Shown in pieces: positions 25,882 through 37,619 of a stretch of 64,000 nt of DNA (its first letter is position 1; every line of letters starts with the position of its first letter). The position numbers were made by a program, and so were the translations under genes. The DNA is taken from assembly GCA_023374045.1 (NCBI GenBank), contig CM041783.1:125365503-125429502 (forward strand), given 5' to 3'. Source of the stretch: Limonium bicolor. Its lineage: Eukaryota > Streptophyta > Magnoliopsida > Caryophyllales > Plumbaginaceae. The notes under the pieces are model-generated. The model searched no databases, was not told where the DNA came from, and saw only the letters and a program-made list of their open reading frames with translations.

Positions 25882-27255
25882 TTATAGTTTCTCAGAAGAT
25901 TCAGAATTTGGCACCGGCATAAGAGTATCTAGCTTATCTTCCAGCCTCGTCAAGTGTGCCATTACCCGCTTCTCCAAAGCCTGGACTGAGTCTAGAACTG
26001 ACTGAATCAGAGATTGCAGCATTGGATCTTGAACAACCTGCTTCTCAGTCTTGGCAGTGTGTGGCCTTATTTGTTTGAGTTGCCATCCAGACTCAGAGAG
26101 TTCCATCCCCATCTTGGAAAGAGTAGCCAAAACGAGATAGCTTGTTGGTTGAGCAGGGATGGAGAAGGCATCTTCCAAAGAAATCTGATGATACCTGAGC
26201 ACCTTCGTCAGCCAAAACGGATAAGGAATTGATGGCTTGGAGCTGTTAATGACAGTTCTCAGATGGGAAATGATTATCCTAGGCAGAGATAGATGTATCT
26301 TCCTATCAAGGCACCACATAACCGCAAGATCCGCTGGTGTAACCTTGTCCCTCATGTCAGACCGTGGAAGAAGGCATTGATAGGTAATCATATGTAACAG
26401 ACGGGGCAAGATTGCTAAATCCCTCTGTGGGTAGTGCTTGAGTCTAGAACTCACGCGAGACAGGGCAAAGTGATCGACTACCTCGGTATGGGGCGCTACC
26501 TCAATTTTCTGTGGATTAAATTCTGCCAGTCCATCTAGGGGAACTTCTAACATCATAGCAAGCCATGCAGGTGAAATAATCATTTTCTTGCCAGCAACTT
26601 CAGTCTTGAATTCAAAGGGAGATACAAATTCCATGTCTTGAATTAATGGAAACAGAAATTCGGGGTAATACACAGTCTCATACTTAAACAATTTATTGCA
26701 ACCTTGGAAACGCAAGGCATCTCCCAAAGACTCTAAAGAGTTATTCTCCAGCCAGTCACAGTCTATCAGCTTACCAGGAACAATGTCCAATTCGAGTAGG
26801 GCACAACCGAAGACAGGCTTCTGAGGGTAAGTGCGACTTGGATTTTGTGATTGTTCAAGATTGTAAGCGTTTGCCTTAGCTCTGGACAGAAGTTTGCCCA
26901 CAGACTTCTTGCGCTTCGAAGAGCGGGATTGTTGAGCAGGAGAATTTGCGACCTTGCGCTTTGAGGACAGTGCAGGGGTATGCCCAGTTGTAGATGGCGC
27001 TTTCTTGGAGCGATCTCGCAGTCCACGTCTGGTAGTAGTCGTAGGTGGATATTGGAGGTCCTCTTCTCTCGGGGTTGCCGAGGAAGCACTGTCACTGAGG
27101 ATCGTTGCTTCAGCAATAGGGGTTGGAGAGTATCCATCGGGAGAGGGTTTTGAGGTAGAATCGGGAATGGGCTGCGAAACTTCTAGTTCAATTGGCTTCT
27201 CCATAGCTAGTGGGTGAACATTTTCGTCAACAAGTAGATGTTCGAAGGAATCCAT
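25882..27255 (-). CDS. Envelope-position ORF / putative plant transposon protein (Sirevirus-like)
   Basis: An intact 457-codon ORF starting at ATG (27255-27253), the only long uninterrupted frame in the window. Residues about 1-85 are acidic, proline- and serine-rich. Residues about 75-125 are strongly basic (clusters RKV, KRKK), resembling a nuclear localisation region. Residues about 145-375 form a globular domain with the motifs VPGKLIDCDWL and LRFQGCNKLF and a YPEF segment, of the kind found in ORFs after pol in Sireviruses and in the putative plant transposon protein family. Residues about 405-450 look like a short coiled coil (LIQSVLDSVQALEKRV). I see no signal peptide or clear membrane span, so a true envelope role is not supported. 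It lies between unassigned sequence and the polypurine tract. Function is unknown in the family; an intact frame suggests recent activity or host use. Confidence 0.7.
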   Translation of the reverse strand: MDSFEHLLVDENVHPLAMEKPIELEVSQPIPDSTSKPSPDGYSPTPIAEATILSDSASSATPREEDLQYPPTTTTRRGLRDRSKKAPSTTGHTPALSSKRKVANSPAQQSRSSKRKKSVGKLLSRAKANAYNLEQSQNPSRTYPQKPVFGCALLELDIVPGKLIDCDWLENNSLESLGDALRFQGCNKLFKYETVYYPEFLFPLIQDMEFVSPFEFKTEVAGKKMIISPAWLAMMLEVPLDGLAEFNPQKIEVAPHTEVVDHFALSRVSSRLKHYPQRDLAILPRLLHMITYQCLLPRSDMRDKVTPADLAVMWCLDRKIHLSLPRIIISHLRTVINSSKPSIPYPFWLTKVLRYHQISLEDAFSIPAQPTSYLVLATLSKMGMELSESGWQLKQIRPHTAKTEKQVVQDPMLQSLIQSVLDSVQALEKRVMAHLTRLEDKLDTLMPVPNSESSEKL

Positions 27256-28389
27256 AGCCAGTAGGTGAGAAAATCCAAGTTCGATTCGAGGCAGAAAGAG
27301 ATGACAGGAAGGAGAATTGCGTTTGTAAAACAGAGAGAGTAGTGAGTGAGAGAAAATGAAGAAAGTATATCAAACGTCTTTAGCAACAGTGAGAGATGAT
27401 ACCATTATCTTCCCCTAATTATTTTGTTTAAAAAAATGGAGCGAAGTGAATGTAAGAGACCGTTACTAAACATACTATCTCAGTTCCAGACTGAGTTTCA
27501 CACAACACTATGTACCACAATAAGTTAAGTAGTTGAGTGGGGTATCCAAGGAGATCAAATAGTACAACCTACCAAATTGAGAAAGTTTACTCCCCGTGTT
27601 TCATGGATATATGCACATATACGGTGGCACACTTGTATTACAGAAAAAGTTCATCCTTTCTTTCACTTTCCATTGAATCGGCAAGGGGCGAGAAGTACAG
27701 TCGTATTCCATTGAACCTTTCATCGCCACAGATTCATGCTCACAGTCTAGTTCTTTAAAACTCCTCCTTTAGATTTTTTTGTTTTCATGTTACAAACAGG
27801 GACTCGACTTTTACTCCTTATCTTTGTAGCACCATTGTGTCAACTTGCCCAGAGCAGTTGCCCTTAGGAAGTTAGGTGATAAGGCACCCTTAAAGACTTA
27901 ATAGCCAGATAAGAGAGGCCAATTCTGTTTTCTCTTTCCTGTTTTGTTTAAATTAGATCGTTGAGTATCAAACTGTGAGTAGCGGAATCTCTTGCCTTGT
28001 TCATACCACCATTTTATCCTTCAAACCAAGTTCATTCATGAAAACAAGCATGACACTGTATGTATACCTATGATCCATGTTAAACATCGGAGGGTAAATT
28101 TAATTCCCAAAGTATTAAGGCGTATATCAGTTATGATCTCATAAAATGAATAACTACTTGGACAAACACAAAACTAATTAATCTCATAATATGGTAATTG
28201 ATTATGTAAAAACCCATTAAGAACTGTGATAACAATGTTATGAAACTCATGTGACCATTCTCAACACTAAAAACAACGAGATGAAAAAGAATTACAATGA
28301 CCATAGTTTAAAACTGAAATTGTTAAACTGTGGAAAGAAAGAAAGAAAAGAAGAAAAAAAACAAATTCTCACTTCGTGTCAACCATGCC
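27256..28389. other. Unassigned stretch upstream of the 457-codon ORF
   Basis: No ORF above about 75 codons and no protease, integrase or RT motif. It probably belongs to the truncated Sirevirus-like element, but I see nothing specific in it. It ends at the LTR start near 28390. Confidence 0.4.
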
Positions 28390-30794
28390 TAAAATACCCC
28401 AAACCTTGATATGTGGTTTAAATATTAAACTATGGTATGTAAAGGCTAAAAAGTGCCTTAGAAACATCAGTGAACAATTTAAACCATAGTAAAATGCAAT
28501 AAAGCACTAAGATACAGTTTGAGCAAAAACATGCTTTAAGCTTGGAGTGAACTTGGTTAGGACCCAAAGAACCTACCAAGACTTAATAATATTCAATTAT
28601 GATTTAATGAGGCTAATTAAGTCCTTAGGGAACTTTGGTAGACAATTAGACCAAACAAAACACAAGAATATACCTTAAAGTCAATAAGAGCAAAAATGTG
28701 CTCTAAGCTTGGGATAAATTTGTATAAGACCTAATGGTCATACTTATACCTTATAAATATGTTAATGAACATATTAAATCAATTACTAAACAAAAACAAG
28801 CTTGAAAACAAGTTAAAACACAAAATATGCTTTAAAGAGTCTTAAAGCACATTTTTGAAAAATTGTCTTGTAAATGAGTTTTGAATGGCTAAATGTCCAT
28901 TATTACTCTTTAATTAACATGTGTACTATATAGTATCACATTTGGAAGTCTATATCAAGGGGAAATCAAAAATTTCACATCTATGTGCCTTGTTTTAGTG
29001 AATAGTAACTAAAATAAGCTAGTTTGTAACATATGTTGTTGTAAGTAAGTTAATTGGTCAACAAAGACCAAAATACCCTTCTTAATTATATGGGGGCCGG
29101 TTTTTAAAGGTGTGAGTCACCAACATGTAAAAGAAATCAAATAAGGAAAGTAAAGCTTATAAAGTAAAGTACTATTTTGCTTTATACATAAATATCTTAA
29201 CAAGTGAACTCTCTCTCACCTCATTCTCTTCTTTCCTTTCATTTCGCACGGTTTCTTCATCTTCTCCCAAGCTCCATTTACGATTTGCTATAGCAACCCT
29301 TCTTCTCCATCTTCATTTCTTTGCCAAATCCAACTCCAAGCTCCAAATCAAATTCTAAGACCATATTTGTCTTAGTTAGACCAAGCTCTACACTTCTATC
29401 TTTTCAAATCTTCAAGAACTCAATTTTGGTGCCATGGAGATTCACCATTGAAGGAGCTTGAGCTCACCTTTTCACCTATTATTGTTCTCCTTTGCTTCAA
29501 GGTAAGGAAACTCAAAGAAAATCCATGTTTCCTCCATGTTTATGTGATGTCCGAAAATTCACCTCACAATGGTGTTTTCACCTTGCTTGTTTTAGCTTCA
29601 TTTGAATCTTCCAAGGGCTAGGAGGAGTCCTCTCTTGATACTTATTCAAGTTCTCATCCAATTCCAAGGTAAAACAATTACCTTAATGTGTTAAAACAAT
29701 ATGTGTAACTAGGGTTTACAATGATATGAAGCATAATGCTTGAGTACTCATTCTATTATTTGTACATTGTTTAGAAGTTGACAAACAACCAAACATTCTA
29801 CCGGTTTACAAGGAAACAAGAAAGAAGTTGTGAGGGAAAAAGAGGTAAACAAACTATCTCAATATAGTTTAAATGCCTTAGGAAAATGAGCTTGATTTGC
29901 TTAATAAAATACCTAAGGAGCCAATGGTGAATGACCTAGAGAAATGCTCTCAAGGAGTTTATTAAGGGCATATGTATTGTTGGGTGTATTTGCAGGTTAA
30001 AGGCAATATATATGTGGGAGATTCAGTGTTTAAGTTTAATGTATTTAAGGGCCTAAGAGTCATGTTATTTAAGGGCCTAAGTGCCAAGCAATTTAAGCTT
30101 ATGCACTATATTGTGATGTAGTGCTAAATGTGTGAAGTTTGTGTATAAAATGTGTTTGGTGGATTTTAGGTGTTCTTGGATGAAATAAGGTAAAAACCTA
30201 AGTGTTTGGATGTGAGTATATACAAGAGAAGATATGGCCAAATTTGGAAAATGTGTAAGAAGTTCTAAGTGTTTTAAGTAAGTTTTGGTGAACTAGGAAG
30301 TGTTAAAGGTGAACAAATGTTTTACTTGGGAAGAAAACATGTATTAAGGTGATTTAGAGTGATGCAAGGATTTAGGTATTATCTTGGAAGTTCTAGGAAT
30401 TCGATGTGTGTTTTTGAGAATGTATTTAAGTCTTGGAGAAGTTTGTTTAAGGTTTAGGAATGTTGATGTACAAGGAAGAAGTGATGTTTAGGTAAGATGT
30501 GAAAAAGGAGATTTAGTTAGTAAGAAAAGAAGTTTGAGAGGTGATGTTAAGGTGTAGAGGAAACACCTTGGTGTAGTGGTCATTATTGGTGAAATACCAC
30601 TTAGAAATCTTAAGGAGGAAACATTCCAAGTGCTAAGAATTTTGTAAGAAATTTGTGAATGATAAGATGGTTTTGGTGTGTGATTTAAAGAGTTTAGTAC
30701 ATGGCTAAAGATGTGTTTGAAGTGCCCAAATGAGGTTAGGACATATTAGGATATATGAGGTGAAGTTTGGAGTTAAATGGGCAATGGAAAATAA

Positions 30795-31140
30795 AGGTCT
30801 GGGGCAGACCGACCTTGCGACCGAACTTGTCAAGGTCGGTCGAGCCCAGTTTACCCTGCGAGAATTGGTTTCTGGAATGGACCGACCTTGGGGACCGGAC
30901 TTGCAAGGTCAGTCGGGCTTGTATTTTGTGTACGGATTAAGTTTCTGGAATCGACCGAACAGGGGACCGGACTTGGCAAGTTCGGTCGGGCCTGAATTTT
31001 CAAAGGGAAGAAACTCTCGGGAATGGACCGAACATGCGACCGAACTTACAAGGTCGGTCGGAGTAGAAATTTTGACGGTAATGTGTTCTGGAATGGACCG
31101 ACCTTGTGCAAGGTCGGTCGGTAAGGTCGGTCGGACAAAA
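30795..31140. repeat. Hairpin array, five units (~73-bp spacing)
   Basis: Units near 30803, 30878, 30952, 31024 and 31095 use GACCGACCTTG or GACCGAAC with complement CAAGGTCGGTC, mostly with an arm-like copy in the centre. The 140-codon open frame across this stretch (30730-31152) is a by-product of the repeats. Confidence 0.8.
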
Positions 31141-31205
31141 AACATTGTTTAAGGTTATAAAATGATATGTAACGATGGGGATTGACTAGTCACTAGTGGA
31201 AAAAA

Positions 31206-32095
31206 AGTCTTATAACACAGGGCTTTATAACACGGCTTTTGGCTAACCGTGTTATATAATGTTATATAACACGGCTCTCTTGAATTTATACCACGGCTCA
31301 TTATAGCCATGTTATAAGAGAACTTGAAACGACGTAGTTTCGTTTGTTTTGGCGGAAAATCGAGGATTTTATACCACGGCTCAGTTGAGCCGTGTTATAA
31401 GACCTGCAGGAAATTGATCTTATAACACGGCTCATTTATAGCCGTGTTATAAGATCAAATTTTTGGCGCTAAAAATCCCGCCAAAAGAAAAATAACCAAA
31501 TTTAATTTGATCTTATAACACGGCTGCCTGTAGCCGTGTTATAAGAGCTGCAGGAACGAGACTTTATAACACGACTCATTTATAGCCGTGTTATAAGATC
31601 AATTTTTCGGCGCTAAAAATCGCGCCAAAAGAAAAATAACCAAATTTAATTTGATCTTATAACACGGCTTCCTGTAGCCGTGTTATAAGAGCTGCAGGAA
31701 CGAGACTTTATAACACGGCTCATTTATAGCCGTGTTATAAGATCAATTTTTCGGCGCTAAAAATCCCGCCAAAAGAAAAATAACCAAATTTAATTTGATC
31801 TTATAACACGGCTTCCTGTAGCCGTGCTATAAGAGCTGCAGGAACGAGACTTTATAACACGGCTCATTTATAGCCGTGTTATAAGATCAATTTTTCGGCG
31901 CTAAAAATCCCGCCAAAAGAAAAATAACTAAATTTAATTTGATCTTATAACACGGCTGCCTGTAGCCGTGGTATAAAGTCGACAGTTTTATAACACGATT
32001 CAGATTAGCCGTGGTATAAAGTCACGAGAACGTCGTCGTTTTTTATGTTGAAGAGTTTTATAACACGGCTTGATGTAGCCGTGTTATAAAGTCTT
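31206..32095. repeat. Left subterminal repeats of the CACTA element
   Basis: More than a dozen copies of TTATAACACGGCT in both orientations, usually as inverted pairs 4-12 bp apart. From about 31500 to 31950 a unit of about 145 bp is repeated roughly four times, each with two inverted pairs and a GCGCTAAAAATCCCGCC-like segment. These match the role of transposase-binding sites in CACTA elements. Confidence 0.9.
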
Positions 32096-32109
32096 TCTAA
32101 AATAACAAC

Positions 32110-32343
32110 CGGTGAAATACATTCCTTAATTAGAAAAATGGAGTCCCGCTCATAGTCTCAACTTATTTCTAATTGCTCTCAGTATCTGCTCATCTAGTCC
32201 CGCTCCCAACTCACTCTCGCCATCCACATCCACGTCCGAGGTCCGACTCTTGCTGTAACGTCCCTGTGGCCGACGACACCTATGGCTCCGCCTTTGCTCA
32301 CCGCCGACACCCACCAGCCACCATCTCCCTGTAGCCACCGCAG
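32110..32343 (+). pseudogene. Captured first-exon-like segment
   Basis: C-rich, 5'-UTR-like sequence followed by an ATG at 32282 and 20 open codons to a strong splice donor (CAG|GTAAGT at 32343/32344). The downstream intron-like stretch 32345-32600 contains about three imperfect ~90-bp repeats with TTAGGGTTGCAAAT. The source gene is not recognised. It could serve as the start of a chimeric transcript. Confidence 0.35.
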
Positions 32344-33422
32344 GTAAGTTCTTGTTCGCCAATTGGGTTGCAAAATTACAGAATGAAGAAAGGGCGACCA
32401 TGTATGTTCTTGTTCAACAGTTAGGGTTAAGATTAGAGACTGAATAGAGGCGCGAGCATGTATGCTCTTGTTCGCCGTTTAGGGTTGCAAATTTCAGAAT
32501 GAAAATTTTTCTTGTTCGACAATTAGGGTTGCAAATTAGAGAATGAAGAGAGGCGCAAGCATGTATGTTGTTCGCCAGATTGTGTTCAATGCCTCTCTTC
32601 TTTCTTCATTTCTAAACCATAACCTGCAGTGTACATGTTCAGTGCCTCACTTCATTCTATCTTCAATCTGCAAACCTAGCTAGTGAACAAGGAGCTCACG
32701 TTCTGCACCAAACTTCAATCTCTTTTTGTGTATGTGCCCTGCGGTAATAAAACACAGGAACTGCTGGCTCAACTCTAACCTTCAAACCAGAACGCAGATG
32801 TTCTACACCTCTTTCACTCTCTTCCTCTGTTTGTGCTCTTCTGTTCTCGTGTGTTTTGTTTATTCTTTCTTACATCTCTGGATAAGATGGTAATGTAGAC
32901 ATATCTTATTTTGCTTCTGATAGAAAAATATGAAGAAAGCTCTCTTTTAGACTAAGTAATTGACCTACTTCTTGCTACCCAATAATTCATGTTTCTTAAT
33001 TTGAAATCCAACTGCTGTTTCATGTTTTAAATTCTCTTTTTGTTGCTTCTGGATGTGTGCTGCCATGGAACTTACTGCCAGCTAATGGTTTTATTCTTGT
33101 GACTATTGACAGCATGCTGAAAGATGAGGTAGCCATATCCGTTTTCAATAAATTCACATCTGTTCTGATCACGCCCAGTATAGTGAATTAATTTCTACTT
33201 ACGTTTAAGGCTTTTGCTTGCTATTGAACAAAACATCTTCAAGCTGGCTACTTTCATTCTCTTCTACAGAGGTTAAAACTGGATTAACTTTTGCACAATC
33301 ACTGATTTGTTGAATATTTTCTAATTAAACCAATTATAGGTTTTGTATATGTACACACTAACATAGGTCATTGAATTGTATTAGACTAGTTGTAATGGTA
33401 GCTGTATGTTGTTTAATATCAG

Positions 33423-33495
33423 GAGAATATGGCTCAAGCTCTTGACATCTGTCTCAAACTACTAGAGAACAACCGTTCTTCAGACAGTGTATGAA
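33423..33495 (+). pseudogene. Exon-like fragment of unknown origin
   Basis: Follows a possible acceptor (ATCAG) and encodes an uninterrupted piece containing MAQALDICLKLLENN before an in-frame stop. A GTAAGT-type donor follows. I cannot assign the gene and it is not clearly part of the polymerase fragment downstream. Confidence 0.25.
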
Positions 33496-33676
33496 AGTAA
33501 GTACTGCCATTTTTGAGCCTCTGCTGGGCAGGTTTTGATGGTTGTCGGTGCTGCTTTATTTTTTTCTTCCGTTAATCAATCTAAAACATTCACTTGTTGA
33601 ATTCAGTTTTTGTTTAGAAGCAAGCAAAAGAGTATGTCACTAACAGGAGTATAACATCTGCTTCACAACTGCTTAG

Positions 33677-34462
33677 AGGTCAACTGATGGTGTAGCTCCA
33701 TGTTTACGGTCTCGTGAGAAAACTGAAGTGCTACCTGAGGTATTATGATTAAGTTGTCGCTTGGTTTGAGATTATCCTTCTGCACTTTTCGCTCTTCCAA
33801 ATATTTTTTTCCTTTATCTGCTTCAGTTGCTGAAATTTTTAGTTGATCGAATTAGAGCAGCTAAATCTTAACTGAAAAAGGCGTCGGGTCTTAAGGCTTG
33901 TTAGTATGACATACACAGCAAGCCCTGAAGCTGACTGCAAATAGGTAATATGTTTTCTCCTGGAACAATTTATCAAATAACTCTGTGTGTGGCTTCATAA
34001 TTCTCCATCTTGTCATCTTAATATAACCTCCTATCCCCCAATGCAGTATGTATGAATGCTTGGGGTTTTCCGATTCCAGATTTTATCAAAGCTTCTTGCA
34101 GATTATATTACATCTCAAGTAAGACAGCTATTATTGTTACTATCAATAACGATTAATGTCCAACCGTGCGACATACGTTCCTAGTGGATATTTTGTTGAC
34201 TGAGACAGTGATTCTTTTACAAGGGCAGGAGATTTTGCAAAGCACCGTGGATCTAGTCCAGAACAATTTGAACTTGGAGGTACTTGTCGTTTACTATCTT
34301 TTTCTATTTCTTTGTCTGTTTGCTCTATTTTTGAGAGTTCTTAAATGCATAGTCTCATATACCATACAGGTGATATATGGAGATACAATTTCAATAATGA
34401 TATACAGTGGCCTTGATGATGTCACAGATGCTACTGCAATTGCTAGAGAAGTCATCCGAGAG
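33677..34462 (+). pseudogene. POLA1: Captured DNA polymerase alpha catalytic-subunit exons (5 exons)
   Basis: Five exons with recognisable splice sites: up to 33739, 33827-33944, 34047-34118, 34224-34279 and 34370-34462. Conceptually they cover the palm region of the replicative B-family polymerase, from the segment ending in EVLPE through SMYECLGFS (counterpart of SMYGCLGFS) and ILQSTVDLVQ to motif C. Together with the introns this shows capture of genomic DNA, not a cDNA. It is dead as an enzyme: the second exon has in-frame stops, the third and fourth each appear to have lost one base, and motif C reads YGDTIS where polymerases have YGDTDS, so a catalytic aspartate is gone. Upstream and downstream polymerase domains are absent. 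Recognition of the alpha family is from motif order; delta and zeta lack the SMYGCLGFS-GREIL combination. Confidence 0.85.
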
Positions 34463-34678
34463 GTTAGTAATTAACGAATAGGGTATTCAGTATTGAACAA
34501 AATTTCACGCAATGAATTGGATGCATGTTGGTGTTAGAGAATTATCAAAATAATGACTTACAATCTGGGTCTGGGGTGATAAATGGAGGGTGACAGTAGA
34601 TATTAATGATTGTCAGTATGCAACTATATGCTTATAATGGCCTCTATTTCTTCTGAACATAAAGTGAACAAGAAGTAC

Positions 34679-34822
34679 AAACAGTTTTAAACTCCCATTT
34701 TCCACTACACTTGGCTGATAAAAAGTGCATAATCTGGTTGATTAATCAACTTGATGTGAGTTGTTGTTTATGGACAGTTTTGGGATCTGGTAGCATAGTA
34801 CATACTCCCTTGTTTTGGGATT
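34679..34822 (+). repeat. Duplicated segment left of the internal repeat array
   Basis: Bases 34679-34786 recur almost exactly at 36690-36796; the following GATCTGGTAGCATAGTAC block (34787-34820) recurs twice at 36597-36660. The copies bracket the repeat array at 34890-36590. Confidence 0.8.
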
Positions 34823-34889
34823 TAGCACGGTTTTTCTTTTATCGGTTTTTCTGTTTTGACTTACAGTATTTTTTCCCAAAATGCTTGCT

Positions 34890-36590
34890 CACTTAGTTAA
34901 ATGATTTAGCACGGTTTTAAACTCTTGAACCACTCACTAACACTCCCTATAACCCTCTGTAACTGAGGCATACAGAAGGATCAAAACTTCAGAAATTGAA
35001 GCAGGCAACAGAAAACAGGAAACACCCCATCCTGTTGCTTCCTTAGTTAGCTTCAGTTTTACTCGCCTAAGCTGGTTTCTGTTCTTCCAAATGTGTACAC
35101 TCTCTTAGTGTTTTATCTTAGTTTTAGCTGTAATAAGATCCCCAACAACATGCTTAAACTCCTGAAAGATACAGCAGACTGCAATTGCCGAATCTGAAGT
35201 CATAACTTATAAATCTTCTTTTATTTTTCTGTTCTTTAAACTGCCTTTCACTTCTCCCAAGTTGTTTGGCTTCCTTGTTATGTGTTTTAGTTAGGCTTTA
35301 AGTTCATTATTAGACTACCCCAACACCCTTGACCTATCTGCACTTCAGTTATACAGGAGCTGCTGAAATCGATACTAAAACAGCCACCTAGAACTAGTAC
35401 CCTCACTTTATCTTTCTTTTCGGTCCTTTAGTTTGACTTCTATTTTCACCCCAAGTGTTTACCCCACTAATTAAGAGTCTTGGCGGGATCTTAAACCCAA
35501 ACCAGATCCAACACAGCACTGCTAACTCAAATAGAACCTTCTTATACTGATATACATTTTCTGTTGATGTTTTACTTTCTGCTTGTTCAAAAACCTGTCT
35601 CTCAATCTCTCCCACATTGTCTAGTTGTTGAGGTAAGTGTTTTAACAAGGTTTTAACCTCAAACACTGGTAATTCTGCTGAAACTCATTCACACACAACT
35701 AGAGAAACTGAAGAACCCTGAAACACCAACTGCTACCTTCTCTTCTATTTTTTTTCTATTTGCTATTAATCTGTCTTTCATTTTATCTCTAAGCTTTTAC
35801 TTACTTAGTTCAGTGTCCTAGCATGTTTCAACTCAAAGGAAAACCCAAGCAATACTGTTATTCCTACTGCAACATTTTATACTGAAACCGAGAATCTCAG
35901 AACTGAAAAAAAACTACACACAAAATCTGATAACTTCTCTTTTGTTTCTGTTCTGTTGGTTATTAACCTGTCTCTCTTTTTTTTTATCTGTCTCAAGTAT
36001 CCCTCTATGTAGCTAGGTGTACTAGCATATTCCCAACCCAGCACAACCTAGAGCAACTCTATTAAATTCCCCACTGTATTACATATCCTGAACAGATGGA
36101 ACTGAATACCAGAAACAAAACTAACCTGCCTTCTTTGGCTTCTTCTAACTATTTCAATTCAGACCTTCAACTCTCCCTCAATCTGACTAGGTAACTGACT
36201 GTGTTACTAGTTTTAAATTCGAATTAGACCCAAGATCACCTAGGCACCCTCCCTGAAAATTCTGTACACAGAAATAGAAATCTCAGAAAATCTGAAGCAC
36301 TTAAACACTAATCTGGTTTTCCCTGTTCTATTTCATTTCTTTGTTCACCAATTCGACTCCCAATTCTTCTTAATTGAATATGCCAGTTTAGATTGGTGCA
36401 TTAGCATTGGCTTGGGTTTATTGTTAACCATCACACCCCCTCTTAAGCTATCTGTTACAAGGTTATACAGAAAGTCTAAATTTTTCAGGAGAAGTTAATA
36501 CACAGAACACAAGATTTCAGAACTGCAGCAAGTTATCGGTTATTCTTGACAGATGGGGTTTCTTTCGTTTTTTTTGTTGATGTATTAACT
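34890..36590. repeat. Degenerate ~200-bp repeat array inside the CACTA element
   Basis: About eight units with the word order of the array in element A: pyrimidine-rich stretch, CTTAGTTA..TTAG, TTTTAAAC, then TATACAG and CTGAA. Units begin roughly at 34890, 35090, 35270, 35460, 35620, 35800, 35990 and 36180; spacing is estimated by eye. No coding sense is visible. Confidence 0.6.
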
Positions 36591-36594
36591 TTAA

Positions 36595-36796
36595 GGATCT
36601 GGTAGCATAGTACATACTCCCTTGTTTTGGGATCTGGTAGCGTAGTACATACTCCCCTCCTAATAATAGATGTTCAGAGTACTTATCCTATACAACAGTT
36701 TTAAACTCCCATTTTCCACTACACTTGGCTGATAAAAAGTGCATAATCTGGTTGATTAATCAACTTGATGTGAGTTGTTGTTTATGGACAGTTTTG
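36595..36796 (+). repeat. Duplicated segment right of the internal repeat array
   Basis: Holds two tandem copies of the GATCTGGTAGC block and the second copy of the 108-bp segment (36690-36796). Block order is reversed relative to the left side (B-B'-A against A-B). Confidence 0.8.
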
Positions 36797-37215
36797 GCTT
36801 GAATTTTACAGTACATTGGTCATTAAATGGTTTCCTAGAACTATAATAAGAGAGGAATATTATATATGTTTTTGCAATTTGAAATAACTCATAAACTTGT
36901 ATTTTTTTCATCTATGCTTTTGAATTGCTGCTGCTATCGTTTCATTAAACATAGATAGTATAGTTCAACTCGACAATGTTTATAAAAATGTGTCGTATAC
37001 TGCTGTTACAGATTTGGAACTACTGCTGCTTTGTAAACTTCAATTGCTTTTTGAAATGTTGAGGCCTTGTTGACATTATGTGGAAAGGCTTTGCTTTGTA
37101 ATATGATGAGATATGTTATTTCTTTGAACGGGTTGTGAATCTTGTATCTTTCAAGTTGTTAGCATTTAATAAAGTCTCTCATATTCTAACAATAACTTTT
37201 GTTTCTTTTCTGTAG

Positions 37216-37314
37216 GTGCATCAATATTTTGACTACCAACCACATACCTATACCAAGAAACAACAAGATTTTGTAAGAGAAGACTTAGCATTATTTTTAC
37301 TTAAGCACTTGTAG
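37216..37314 (+). pseudogene. Terminal-exon-like segment in the CACTA element
   Basis: A splice acceptor (TTTCTTTTCTGTAG ending at 37215) leads into 32 open codons and a TAG at 37312-37314. The peptide contains YFDYQPHTYTKKQQDFV and ends in FLLKHL. An aromatic, charged C terminus like this could be the end of a transposon-carried Ulp1-type protease or of a captured host gene; I cannot decide. No upstream exon of the same gene is recognised. Confidence 0.3.
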
Positions 37315-37619
37315 GAATTGTATAATCTTTGGAATAGTAGATAAGTGAAGCTTTGTTGAGACTTTTGATATTGGAATGAGTGTTGATATTTGGAATGAGG
37401 TGTTGATATTGGAATGAGGTGTTGATATGTGGATGAAATTTGAGTAGACTTTTTGTAAATGTGCATTTTGTTTGAGAATTATAAGGTATATGACCTCTAT
37501 AGATGGTCTAGTTGTTGTGATATGACATTGGGATGTCTTAAGTGAATGTTATACAGATTATGATCTGTCAAATGTGTGGAACAGAAGCAAAAATGAAAAA
37601 AATTATTAAAAAAAAACTG

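Larger units (their letters stand above)
24729..28389 (-). mobile_element. 3' part of a Copia/Sirevirus-like retrotransposon
   Basis: Read on the minus strand: unassigned sequence (28389-27256), a 457-codon ORF in envelope position, three G5-containing purine runs, then the LTR (25384-24729). The purine run preceded by a CATCAAAAAG-type word directly before a TGTT LTR start, plus extra polypurine copies upstream, is characteristic of Sireviruses. No pol is visible; the element is cut at 28390 by another LTR. Confidence 0.65.

Noticed and set aside
30730..31152. 140-codon plus-strand ORF
   Set aside because: It lies across the GACCGACC hairpin array; openness comes from the repeat, and the sister LTR has no equivalent frame.
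33677..34462. A genuine host DNA polymerase alpha gene
   Set aside because: Only five exons, with stops, probable one-base losses and a lost catalytic aspartate, all inside CACTA terminal repeats.
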